Made by a program: the position numbers and the translations under genes
Source of the DNA: Paraburkholderia oxyphila NBRC 105797
GTDB lineage: Bacteria; Pseudomonadota; Gammaproteobacteria; Burkholderiales; Burkholderiaceae
Assembly (NCBI RefSeq): GCF_000685075.1
Contig: NZ_BAYD01000009.1
Coordinates: 124,001 to 188,000, forward strand
Direction: 5' to 3'
Length of the DNA: 64,000 nt
The notes under the pieces: generated by a model
Told to the model about the DNA's origin: nothing
What the model saw: the letters and a program-made list of their open reading frames with translations, nothing else
Database searches by the model: none
Shown: positions 16,488 to 24,913 of the stretch, piece after piece
Numbering within the stretch: the first letter of the stretch is position 1
How the letters are laid out: the number at the start of each line of letters is the position of its first letter

Positions 16488-18470
16488 ATGCGTCACGTCC
16501 TCGTTCTTTGCATCGCAATCCTCGGCCCGGCCTTCGGCGCGCATGCGGCGGGGATGCCCGCACCCATCGAGACCGCCGAGGTCACGGCCGGCAACGCCGC
16601 CGACCAGGCGCCGTACACCAACGAGTCGGAGACGCAGACGTTCACCGTCAACGCGGACGGTTCCTATACCAAACTCGACGCGCTCACATTGCGCATCAAC
16701 ACCGAAGCGGGGATCGAGCGCGCGGGCCAGTACTACATCTGGTTCAACCGCGGCATGGCGCATGTGGACGTCCTCGAGGCGTGGACCGACGATGCCCAGG
16801 GCCAGCGCCACGACGTGCAGCCCGAGCAGATTCGCGACGTGCAGGAAGTGCGCTCCTTCGATGCCCCGATGTTCCAGGATGTGCAGGACAAGGTCATCGT
16901 GTTCCCGGCCGTCGAACCCGGCGCGCGCGTGCATCTCACGTGGCGCAAGACCCAGCGCGTGCCGCTCGTGCCGGGCTGGTTCAGCGACTTCACGCCGCCC
17001 GACATGGCGCCGACGCACAATTTCCGCGTGATCTACGACCTGCCCGCAAAGGTCCCGCTCTACGCCGACGCGCGCGGCTTCACCGTGCTCAAGCCCGTTA
17101 CGGCGAACGGCCGCACGCGCTATGAATACCGCTACGACAAGGCGAATTTCGCGCGCCTCGAATATGGTTCGGTTTCCTATGTAAGTTACGGAGACCGGCT
17201 GATGGTCTCGACCTTCCCCGACTACGCGGCATTCGCGAAGGTCTACCGCGAAGCAGCCGCCGACTCGAGCGCGCGCGACGCGGCCATCGTGCAGCTCGCG
17301 CAGACGCTCACCGCACACGACGCAACGCCGCGCGCGCAGGCGCAAACGCTTTATGACTGGGTCCGCCGCAATATCCGCTACGTGGCGGTCAATGTCGGAC
17401 GCGGCGAGATCGTGCCGCACCGTGTGACCGAGGTGCTCGCGAACCGCTACGGCGACTGCAAGGACCACGTCGCGCTCTATGGCGCGCTGCTCGACGCCGT
17501 GGGCGTGCGCAACGTGCCCGCGCTCGTGAACAGCGGCACGATCTACACGCTGCCTTCGGTGCCGGGCTTCGGCGTGATCAATCACGTCATCACCTGGCTG
17601 CCCGACTTGCAGCTCTTCGCGGACTCCACGGCGAACAACGTCGAGTTCGGCTATCTGCCCTCGACCGACATGGACCGCGACACCGTGCTCGCCGGCGACG
17701 GTACGCTCATGCGCACGCCCGCCACCGAAATGACCGCGCGCGACAGCGATCTCGACATCACCGTCGCCCCCGACGGCTCGGCGCGCTTCATCTATCGTCT
17801 GCAGTCCGAAGGCTGGGCCGCGGAGCAGACGCGCAGCGTGCTGCGCCTGCAAACGCCGGCGCAGCGCGAGGAATCGCTGCAATGGGAGCTGCGCAATGCG
17901 AACCTGCGCGGCAACGCCCTGCTCGCGTCGAGCCCGCTCGACGCCACCTCGGGGCCGCTCGTGGTGACGCTCACGGGCACGCTCGACGGCTTCGTCGACC
18001 CGGAGATGACGACGCCCGTGCCCACGCTCACGAGCCTCGTGGGCGGGCTCGACGCAAATCTGCGCTACTGGCTGGGCGAGCCACGCCGCACGCAGCCGTT
18101 CGTCTGCCGCAACGTGGCCGTGACCGAGCGCACGCGCATCCAGTTGCCGCCGGGCTTGCGCGTGCTCGACATGCCTTCGCCGCAGCGCGCCGGGAATGCG
18201 CTGCTCGACTACAGCTCGCAGTACACACTCGATACGGACGCAAACGTGCTGCGCGTGACGCGCACGGGCCGCACGCATTTTGCGAGCGACGTCTGCACGC
18301 CCGCCGATTTCACGCAGATGCGCCCCACCTTCGAGACCATGGCGCGCGACCTGCGCGCGCCGCTGATCGTCAAGCCCGTTGCGAAACCGGCCCCAGGTGC
18401 GACGGAGCAACCGGGCAGCGCCCACGAGCTCGACGAACCGCTGGCATCGGCGCCGCGCACGGCGCCGTGA
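16488..18470 (+). CDS. Exported DUF3857/transglutaminase-like protein
   Basis: This 660-residue protein has an N-terminal signal peptide (MRHVLVLCIAILGPAFGAHA, cleavage after about residue 20). A DUF3857 beta-rich domain follows (about 40-240), then a transglutaminase-like core with the Cys-His-Asp triad visible as Cys324 (YGDCKDH), His366 (NHVITW) and Asp379 (FADST). A C-terminal DUF2569/DUF3858-like beta region follows. Such proteins act in the periplasm, probably on peptides or cell-wall proteins; the substrate is unknown. It is monocistronic, with its own strong promoter at 16389-16416, and converges on srkA. Confidence 0.85.
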   Translation: MRHVLVLCIAILGPAFGAHAAGMPAPIETAEVTAGNAADQAPYTNESETQTFTVNADGSYTKLDALTLRINTEAGIERAGQYYIWFNRGMAHVDVLEAWTDDAQGQRHDVQPEQIRDVQEVRSFDAPMFQDVQDKVIVFPAVEPGARVHLTWRKTQRVPLVPGWFSDFTPPDMAPTHNFRVIYDLPAKVPLYADARGFTVLKPVTANGRTRYEYRYDKANFARLEYGSVSYVSYGDRLMVSTFPDYAAFAKVYREAAADSSARDAAIVQLAQTLTAHDATPRAQAQTLYDWVRRNIRYVAVNVGRGEIVPHRVTEVLANRYGDCKDHVALYGALLDAVGVRNVPALVNSGTIYTLPSVPGFGVINHVITWLPDLQLFADSTANNVEFGYLPSTDMDRDTVLAGDGTLMRTPATEMTARDSDLDITVAPDGSARFIYRLQSEGWAAEQTRSVLRLQTPAQREESLQWELRNANLRGNALLASSPLDATSGPLVVTLTGTLDGFVDPEMTTPVPTLTSLVGGLDANLRYWLGEPRRTQPFVCRNVAVTERTRIQLPPGLRVLDMPSPQRAGNALLDYSSQYTLDTDANVLRVTRTGRTHFASDVCTPADFTQMRPTFETMARDLRAPLIVKPVAKPAPGATEQPGSAHELDEPLASAPRTAP

Positions 18471-18479
18471 TGTTTCCCG

Positions 18480-18499
18480 CGCACCACACCAATGGTGCG
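18480..18499. terminator. Small hairpin between convergent genes
   Basis: A 7-bp perfect stem (CGCACCA/TGGTGCG) with a 6-nt loop lies between the transglutaminase-like and srkA stops. No T tract on either side makes it a weak terminator candidate. Confidence 0.3.
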
Positions 18500-18519
18500 G
18501 CCTATGAATAGCGCGCCGA

Positions 18520-19602
18520 TCAAACGGGCCAGAGCGGCCCTTCCTGCATCGCGCCAATCTGCTCGCGCAATTCGAGAATGCGCTCTTCCCAATAGCGCTG
18601 CGTGTTGAACCACGGGAACGCCGCCGGGAACGCAGGATCGTTCCAGCGCCGCGCGAGCCACGCCGAGTAGTGAATGAGCCGCAGCGTGCGCAGCGCTTCA
18701 ATCAAATGCAGCTCGCGCGGATCGAATTCGCAGAAGTCCTCATAGCCCGCGAGCAGATCGGCGAGCGCACGCGAGGCGTCCGCGCGGTCGCCCGGCAGCA
18801 GCAGCCACAAATCCTGGATAGCGGGACCCATGCGGCTATCGTCGAAGTCGACGAAGTGCGGGCCCGCATCGGTCCAGAGCACGTTGCTCGGGTGGCAGTC
18901 GCCGTGCAGGCGCAGCTTGCGCACGTCGCCGGCACGCTCGAACGCCGCTTCCACGCCTTGCAGCGCGAGCGAGACGGCGGCCTGCCAGGCCTCGCGCACG
19001 TCGGCGGGCACGAAGCCGTGTTCGAGCAGGTAGGCGCGCGGCTCGTAGCCATAGCTCTCGATGTCGATCGACGGGCGGGCCTGGTACGGCGCGGTTGCGC
19101 CCACCGCATGGATGCGGCCGATGAAGCGCCCGATCCATTCGAGCGTGTCGCTACGGTCGAGCTCGGGCGCCCGGCCGCCGCGCCGCTCGAAGAGCGCGAA
19201 GCGATAGCCTTCGTGCTCGTGCAGCGTGCGGCCTTCCAGGACGAGCGCGGGCACGGCGGGAATCTCGCGCGCGGCGAGCTCGGTCACGAACGCGTGCTCC
19301 TCGAGTATGGCCTCGTTGCTCCAGCGCTCGGGACGATAGAACTTCGCGACGAGAGGCGCCTCGTCCTCTACGCCGATCTGGTAGACGCGGTTTTCGTAAC
19401 TGTTGAGCGCGAGCATGCGGCCGTCGGTGCGGCGGCCGGTGGGCATCAGAACGCCGTCGACGGCGTCGAGCACGCATTCGGGTGTGAGGCGTGCGTAAGG
19501 TGCGCTCGGGCTGGTGTCCGGCGGATCGCCGCTGCCAGGCGTGGGCGCGGACGGCTCGCCCGATGCAAGTGTGGTTGGATCGTTCATCCCCGCATTGTGC
19601 AT
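18520..19602 (-). CDS. srkA: Stress-response Ser/Thr protein kinase SrkA (YihE/RdoA)
   Basis: This kinase of the aminoglycoside-phosphotransferase fold has 360 residues from ATG 19602, or 355 from ATG 19587. It has an ATP-binding Lys near residue 87 (LVAKFYRPERW), the catalytic loop HGDCHPSN (233-240, Asp235) and the metal-binding VDFDD (251-255). The sequence closely follows E. coli SrkA from RLTPECVLDAVDG on. SrkA counteracts MazEF-type toxin death and envelope/oxidative stress in enterobacteria. The first ~35 residues are Pro/Ser-rich and unlike E. coli. Neither start has a clear ribosome binding site. A 9-bp inverted repeat lies just upstream. Confidence 0.9.
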   Translation of the reverse strand: MHNAGMNDPTTLASGEPSAPTPGSGDPPDTSPSAPYARLTPECVLDAVDGVLMPTGRRTDGRMLALNSYENRVYQIGVEDEAPLVAKFYRPERWSNEAILEEHAFVTELAAREIPAVPALVLEGRTLHEHEGYRFALFERRGGRAPELDRSDTLEWIGRFIGRIHAVGATAPYQARPSIDIESYGYEPRAYLLEHGFVPADVREAWQAAVSLALQGVEAAFERAGDVRKLRLHGDCHPSNVLWTDAGPHFVDFDDSRMGPAIQDLWLLLPGDRADASRALADLLAGYEDFCEFDPRELHLIEALRTLRLIHYSAWLARRWNDPAFPAAFPWFNTQRYWEERILELREQIGAMQEGPLWPV

Positions 19603-19617
19603 CGTGCGGGCCGCGGC

Positions 19618-19640
19618 GGCGAGTTCAGGGCGAACTCGCC
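19618..19640. repeat. 9-bp perfect inverted repeat upstream of srkA
   Basis: GGCGAGTTC (19618-19626) and GAACTCGCC (19632-19640) flank a 5-nt loop. It lies 16 bp before the srkA start and 29 bp after the stop of the small upstream gene. It could be an operator or a leader hairpin. It lacks the T tract of an intrinsic terminator. Confidence 0.55.
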
Positions 19641-19668
19641 ACCTGTTCAGGCCAGATTCAGGGCGCGT

Positions 19669-19881
19669 TCAATGCAGGTTCGCGCCGGCGGGCAGGACGT
19701 GCTCGCCCGTGTCTATCAGGTCGACCAGAAAAAAGGGTTCGGTATTGAGTTGCCTGGACGCGCCAGGCTCGCCGACGTACCAGGTGACCATGGCCATGTC
19801 GCCGAGAATGCGCATCACGATGCCGCGCGCGCCATGAGGCACGGCGATATGTACGGTGCGGACGATAGAACCGACTTGCAT
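19669..19881 (-). CDS. Small conserved protein of unknown function, 70 residues
   Basis: I do not recognise a named family. The start ATG 19881 has GGGGAA about 6 bases upstream and gives a compact, hydrophobic/beta-rich protein (MQVGSIVRTVHIAVPHGARGI...). It contains VTWYVGEPGASRQL and FFLVDLIDTG, reminiscent of small SH3-like or carbon-storage-type beta barrels, but no motif is diagnostic. It lies upstream of srkA on the same strand with 66 bp between, so co-transcription is possible. Confidence 0.65.
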   Translation of the reverse strand: MQVGSIVRTVHIAVPHGARGIVMRILGDMAMVTWYVGEPGASRQLNTEPFFLVDLIDTGEHVLPAGANLH

Positions 19882-20100
19882 GATGTTTCCCCGTTCCCAT
19901 TCCAGTGCCGGCTTCCCCGCAGGAAAAAACCAGTCAATGTGCTGACAAAAAACCGGTGCGCATGCGATGTTGCGCACACATCCAACCTGCTCCGGCGAGT
20001 CGCTGCCTCGCTTCACAGCCTCTTCTCCGATGCCCGCTGGCGCGCTTCGGACCCAACCGGTTTACGCATTCTTGCCACATTTCGGCAGCTTGCGCAAAGC

Positions 20101-20130
20101 AAAAAATAGGGGGGCATCTCTCATGCCCCC
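20101..20130 (-). terminator. Intrinsic terminator on the minus strand with no gene in front of it
   Basis: An 8-bp stem (20110-20117 with 20123-20130, 5-nt loop) is followed, reading leftward, by two bases and then a six-T tract (A tract 20101-20106 on the plus strand). The only gene to its right runs the other way, so it would end an antisense or small RNA made from 20131-20300. Confidence 0.6.
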
Positions 20131-20213
20131 GTCAACCAGCGAAATCCTGACTGTAGCAGATGGTCAACACCCCCCCTGCCGCACGCTTGTGGAGCGCCAT
20201 CGGCAAAAGTACC

Positions 20214-20240
20214 CTGACTATTGCGTGCAGGCGCTATAGT
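20214..20240 (+). promoter_or_regulatory. Possible promoter of the RND efflux operon
   Basis: TATAGT (20235-20240, 5 of 6) is preceded at 15 bp by CTGACT (20214-20219, 4 of 6). Its distance to the pump start is 70 bp. No adjacent regulator gene is present in the window. Confidence 0.4.
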
Positions 20241-20309
20241 CCCAGCGGAGCAAGGCAAGCGGCAGAAGCCCGAAACCCAGGCAGCACAAGCGAAGGAATC
20301 TTCCCGTTC

Positions 20310-23300
20310 ATGTGGATCGTCCGGCTCGCACTCAAGCGCCCCTACACCTTTGTCGTGCTGGCGCTCCTGCTCCTGATCGTCGGCCCGCTGACGATTCAGC
20401 GCACGCCCACGGACATCTTCCCGAACATCGACATTCCCGTGCTCTCGGTCATCTGGACCTACACGGGCCTGCCTGCCGACGAGATGTCGCAACGCATCGC
20501 CATCAACTACGAGCGCGGGCTTTCGGTGGCCGTCAACGACATCGAGCACACCGAGTCCACCTCGCTGAACGGCGTGACGGTCGTGAAGATCTTCTTCCAG
20601 CCGCATGCCAACGTGCAGGAGGCGCTCGCCGAAGTCACGGCGCTCTCGCAGGCGCAACTGCGCTCGCTGCCGCCCGCCATCAATCCGCCGTTCATCCTGC
20701 GCTACAACGCCTCGACGGTGCCGATCCTGCGCCTGTCGCTCTCCTCGCCGCAGCTCACCGAGCAGGAGCTGTTCGACTACGGCAACAACTTCCTCAAGAC
20801 GCAGCTCGCCACGGTGCCGGGCGCCTCCGCGCCGCTGCCCTATGGGGGCAAGCAACGGCAGATCATGGTCGACATCGACCAGCGCGCGCTGCAGCAGCAC
20901 AACCTCTCGCCGATGGACGTGGTGGACGCCATCGGCGCGCAGAACCTCATCCTGCCCTCGGGCACGGCGAAGATCGGCGCGGCCGAGTATTCGGTGCTGA
21001 TGAATGCAAGTCCCGACACCATAGCCGGCTTGAACGACATTCCCGTGAAAACCACGGCGGCGGGCACGATCTATATCCGCGATGTGGCGCACGTGCGCGA
21101 CGGCTTCATTCCGCAGACGAATATCGTGCGTGTGAACGGTCAGCGCGCCTCGCTCCTCACGATCAACAAGAGCGGCAATACCTCCACGCTCGAGATCGTC
21201 GACCGCATCAAGGAGATGATGCCGACGCTGCGCAATCTCGTGCCTTCGTCGATGAACATCGACCCGGTCGCGGACCAGTCATTGTTCGTGCGCGCCGCGG
21301 TGCAGGGCGTGCTGCGCGAGGCGCTGATCGCCGCCGCGCTCACGGCCCTCATGATCCTGCTCTTTCTCGGCAACTGGCGCGCGACGCTCATCATCGCCGT
21401 CTCCATTCCGCTCTCGATGATCACCTCGATCATCGCGCTCGCGGCGCTGGGCGAGACCATCAACATCATGACGCTCGGCGGCCTCGCGCTCGCCGTCGGC
21501 ATACTCGTTGATGACGCAACGGTCGCCATCGAGAACATCAGCCAGCAGCTCGAGCAGGGCAAGACGCTCGAGCAGGCGATTCTCGATGGCGCGCATCAGA
21601 TCGCCATTCCCACGCTCGTCTCCACGCTCTCCATCTGCATCGTGTTCGTGCCGATGTTCCTGCTCACGGGCGTGGCGCACTACCTCTTCATTCCGCTCGC
21701 CGAAGCCGTGGTGTTCGCGATGCTCGCGTCTTACTTCTTCTCGCGCACGCTCGTGCCCACGCTCGCGAAGTATCTGCTGCGCCATCACCACAAGCCCGCC
21801 GACCTCCATCACATGCACGCGGGCACGCGCAATCCGTTCATGCGCATTCACCTCGCGTTCGAGCGCGGCTTCGAGCGCACGCGCGTGCGCTATCGCGCGT
21901 TTCTCGCGGCGCGCGTGGCGCATCCGGTGTGGTTCGTGACGGCGTTTCTCGCCTGCTGCGTCGCCTCGCTGCTATTGCTGCCGTTTCTCGGCCGCGACTT
22001 CTTTCCGCAAGTGGATGCTGGCACGATCGCGCTGCACCTGCGCGCGAAAACCGGCACGCGCGTGGAGGAGACCGCCGTCATCACGGACCGCATCGACAAG
22101 CGCATCCGCCAGCTGATTCCCGCGCACGAGCTGCATTCGATCATCGACAACATCGGCCTGCCGGTGTCGGGCATCAACCTCTCGTACAGCAACACCGGCA
22201 CGATCGGCACCTCGGACTCCGACGTGCTGATCTCGCTGAACGAGGACCACCATCCCACGGCCGACTACGTGCGCCTGTTGCGCCGCACGCTCAACGACGA
22301 ATTCCCGGGCGTGCAGTTCGCCTTCCTGCCCGCCGACATCGTGAGCCAGACGCTGAACTTCGGCATGCCCGCGCCCATCGACGTGCAGATCGTGGGCCGC
22401 GAGGTGGACGCCAACCGCGCCTTTGCGGCGCGCCTGCTCATGAAGCTGCGCGGCGTGCCGGGCTTGGCCGATGCGCGCATCCAGCAGCCCGCCGACCTGC
22501 CGCGCATCTTCATCGACGTGGACCGCACGCGCGCGCAGCAGGCGGGCTTCACGCAGAGGGACGTGGCGAGCGATCTGCTCATCACGCTCTCGGGCAGCCA
22601 GCAGACCACGCCCGCGTTCTGGCTCAATCCGATGAACGGCGTGAGCTACAACGTCATCACCGAAGCGCCGCAATACACGATCGATTCGCTGCAGTCGCTC
22701 GCCAACATTCCGCTCACCGCGAACGGGCGCAGCAATATCCTCGGCTCGCTCGCGAGCATGCGGCGCGTGGCCGGCGACGCGGTCGTCACGCACTACAACG
22801 CGCAAACCACCATCGACATCTACGCCAGTGCGGACGGCCGCGATCTCGGCGCGGTCTCCGACGACGTCGAGAAGATCATTCGCGACACGACGCCCGATTT
22901 GCCCAGGAGCTCGACGATCCTCCTGCGTGGGCAAGTCGAGACGATGAACAATTCGTTCTCCGGATTGTTTGGCGGCCTCGTATTCGCGATCGTGCTCGTG
23001 TACCTCCTGATCGTCGTGAACTTCCAGTCGTGGCTCGACCCGTTCATCATCATCACGGCGCTGCCCGGCGCCCTCGCGGGCATCGTCTGGATGCTGTTCC
23101 TCACGCACACCACACTCTCGATTCCCGCGCTCACGGGCGCCATCATGTGCATCGGCATTGCCACGGCGAACTCGATTCTCGTGATCAGCTTCGCGCGCGA
23201 GCAGTTGCGCGAGCATGGCGACGCGGCGCGCGCCGCCATCGAGGCGGGCTTCACGCGCTTTCGCCCGGTGCTGATGACGGCGCTCGCGATGGTGATCGGC

Positions 23301-23492
23301 ATGGTGCCGATGGCCATCGGCCTTGGCGAAGGCGGCGAGCAGAACGCGCCGCTCGGGCGTGCCGTGATCGGCGGGCTCGCGGTGGGCACGCTCGCGACGC
23401 TGATCTTCGTGCCCGTGGTGTTCTCGCTCGTCTATCGCAAGCTCGGCGAGCACCGCCAGCGCGCCATCGAAAACGTAGTGCCCAAATCATGA
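20310..23492 (+). CDS. RND multidrug efflux pump, inner-membrane permease
   Basis: This 1060-residue AcrB/MdtB-like proton antiporter begins with the TM1 sequence MWIVRLALKRPYTFVVLALLLLI. It has two large periplasmic loops and 12 membrane segments. The proton-relay pair Asp401-Asp402 lies in GILVDDATVAIEN (TM4), which places it in the HAE1 drug/organic-substrate class and not the metal-exporting HME class. The start at 20310 has AAGGAA 11 bases upstream. In-frame codons from 20160 encode an unrelated extension. It is the first gene of a permease-adaptor-channel operon, an order reversed from the usual adaptor-first arrangement. The substrate is unknown. Confidence 0.93.
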   Translation: MWIVRLALKRPYTFVVLALLLLIVGPLTIQRTPTDIFPNIDIPVLSVIWTYTGLPADEMSQRIAINYERGLSVAVNDIEHTESTSLNGVTVVKIFFQPHANVQEALAEVTALSQAQLRSLPPAINPPFILRYNASTVPILRLSLSSPQLTEQELFDYGNNFLKTQLATVPGASAPLPYGGKQRQIMVDIDQRALQQHNLSPMDVVDAIGAQNLILPSGTAKIGAAEYSVLMNASPDTIAGLNDIPVKTTAAGTIYIRDVAHVRDGFIPQTNIVRVNGQRASLLTINKSGNTSTLEIVDRIKEMMPTLRNLVPSSMNIDPVADQSLFVRAAVQGVLREALIAAALTALMILLFLGNWRATLIIAVSIPLSMITSIIALAALGETINIMTLGGLALAVGILVDDATVAIENISQQLEQGKTLEQAILDGAHQIAIPTLVSTLSICIVFVPMFLLTGVAHYLFIPLAEAVVFAMLASYFFSRTLVPTLAKYLLRHHHKPADLHHMHAGTRNPFMRIHLAFERGFERTRVRYRAFLAARVAHPVWFVTAFLACCVASLLLLPFLGRDFFPQVDAGTIALHLRAKTGTRVEETAVITDRIDKRIRQLIPAHELHSIIDNIGLPVSGINLSYSNTGTIGTSDSDVLISLNEDHHPTADYVRLLRRTLNDEFPGVQFAFLPADIVSQTLNFGMPAPIDVQIVGREVDANRAFAARLLMKLRGVPGLADARIQQPADLPRIFIDVDRTRAQQAGFTQRDVASDLLITLSGSQQTTPAFWLNPMNGVSYNVITEAPQYTIDSLQSLANIPLTANGRSNILGSLASMRRVAGDAVVTHYNAQTTIDIYASADGRDLGAVSDDVEKIIRDTTPDLPRSSTILLRGQVETMNNSFSGLFGGLVFAIVLVYLLIVVNFQSWLDPFIIITALPGALAGIVWMLFLTHTTLSIPALTGAIMCIGIATANSILVISFAREQLREHGDAARAAIEAGFTRFRPVLMTALAMVIGMVPMAIGLGEGGEQNAPLGRAVIGGLAVGTLATLIFVPVVFSLVYRKLGEHRQRAIENVVPKS

Positions 23493-23528
23493 CGACGATT
23501 CTCCTTTCTCCTTCGATGCGGAGCCGCC

Positions 23529-24902
23529 ATGCAGCCTGGCCACGCTGACGCGCCGCCGCCTTCGCCACAACCGCACCCGCCGGGGGATCCGCACGACGGC
23601 CACGATCGCCACGATGGGCGCAAGAAGCGCCGCTGGCCGCTCGTGCTCGCGGCGCTCGTGGTGATCGCGCTCGCCGCGCAGGGCATCTGGTCGCGTCACA
23701 ACGCGCACGCCGCGCTCGAGCGGGAAGCTGTGCGCGCCAGCGCGCTGAGCGTGCAGGTCGTCACGCCGCAACGCTCCACGCGCGCGCTCGACCTCGTGCT
23801 GCCCGGCAACGTGCAGGCGTTTCTCGACACGCCCATCTACGCGCGCACCAACGGCTATCTGCGCAAGTGGTACGCCGATATCGGCGCGCATGTGAAGGCG
23901 GGCCAGCTGCTCGCCGAAATCGACGCGCCCGAAGTCGACGACCAGCTGCGCGCCGCGCGCGCCGATCTCGCGAACGCCGAAGCGAACTACGCGCTCGCGA
24001 AAACGACCGCCGACCGCTGGACGCAGATGCTCCAGACCCGCTCCGTCGCGAAACAGGACGCCGACGAGAAAGTGGGCGACATGCTCGCGAAGAAGGCGAC
24101 GCTCGACGCGGCGCGCTTCAACGTCTCGCGGCTCTCGCAGTTGCAGTCGTACGAGAAGGTGATGGCGCCGTTCGATGGCATCGTCACGGCGCGCAACGTC
24201 GACGTGGGCGCGTTGATCGACGCGGGCAGCTCGGGCGGGCAGCAAAAGGAGCTGTTCCATGTCGCGCAGGCCGACCGCCTGCGCGTCTACGCGAACGTGC
24301 CGCAGGCGTACGCGCAGCAGATCCGTCCCAACCAGCACGCGTATCTCACGTTGAACGAGACGCAAGGCAAGCGCTACCCGGGCGTGGTCGCGCGCACCGC
24401 GGGTGCGGTCGATCCGCAGCAGCGCACGATGCTCGTGGAAGTGGACGTCGATAACCCCAACGGCGATCTGCTGCCCGGCGCCTATGCGCAGGTGCATTTC
24501 GCGCTGGATGGCAACGCCACGCCGCTCACGCTGCCGGGCAACGCGTTCCTGTTCCGTCCCGATGGCGTGAAGGTCGCGACCGTCGGCGCGGATGAGCGCG
24601 TGAGGCTCGTCGAGGTCACGCTCGGCACCGACTTCGGCACGCGCGTGGCGGTGGCCGCGGGTCTCAATGGCAACGAACGCGTGATCGTGAACCCGCAGGA
24701 TTCGATCGTCGATGGGACGCCGGTGCGTATCGTCGGAAAGCCGGCGGGCGCGCACGATGCGGCGGGGTCCGCGGCAAATGCGGCCGCGCCTGCCTCGGCG
24801 GCCTCGCACGATGCGGCGGGCTCCGCTGTCGCGCCAGGCCCGGCGGTTGCGGCCTCGGGCGCGGCGGCGCGGGCCGCGTCGTCTGCCGCTACGGCGTCGT
24901 GA
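23529..24902 (+). CDS. RND efflux periplasmic adaptor (membrane fusion protein)
   Basis: This 457-residue adaptor links the inner-membrane pump to the outer-membrane channel. The N-terminus is His/Pro-rich (GDPHDGHDRHDGRKKRR), followed by one membrane anchor (WPLVLAALVVIALAAQGIW). Then come lipoyl halves (GNVQAFLDTPIYARTNGYL and VMAPFDGIVTARNVDVG) flanking an alpha-helical hairpin (about residues 135-210), and beta-barrel domains. The last ~50 residues are Ala-rich, with a repeated HDAAGSA. It starts 36 bp after the pump. The stop overlaps nothing and the channel starts 11 bp later. Confidence 0.92.
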   Translation: MQPGHADAPPPSPQPHPPGDPHDGHDRHDGRKKRRWPLVLAALVVIALAAQGIWSRHNAHAALEREAVRASALSVQVVTPQRSTRALDLVLPGNVQAFLDTPIYARTNGYLRKWYADIGAHVKAGQLLAEIDAPEVDDQLRAARADLANAEANYALAKTTADRWTQMLQTRSVAKQDADEKVGDMLAKKATLDAARFNVSRLSQLQSYEKVMAPFDGIVTARNVDVGALIDAGSSGGQQKELFHVAQADRLRVYANVPQAYAQQIRPNQHAYLTLNETQGKRYPGVVARTAGAVDPQQRTMLVEVDVDNPNGDLLPGAYAQVHFALDGNATPLTLPGNAFLFRPDGVKVATVGADERVRLVEVTLGTDFGTRVAVAAGLNGNERVIVNPQDSIVDGTPVRIVGKPAGAHDAAGSAANAAAPASAASHDAAGSAVAPGPAVAASGAAARAASSAATAS

Positions 24903-24913
24903 GGCACATCGCC

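Noticed and set aside
21972..23453. 493-codon antisense frame inside the efflux pump gene
   Set aside because: Long antisense frames are common opposite GC-rich genes. The product is His/Arg/Glu-rich with no recognisable domain, while the sense strand is a full RND pump. Similar antisense frames over the permease, hslU and the large hydroxylase subunit were rejected for the same reason.
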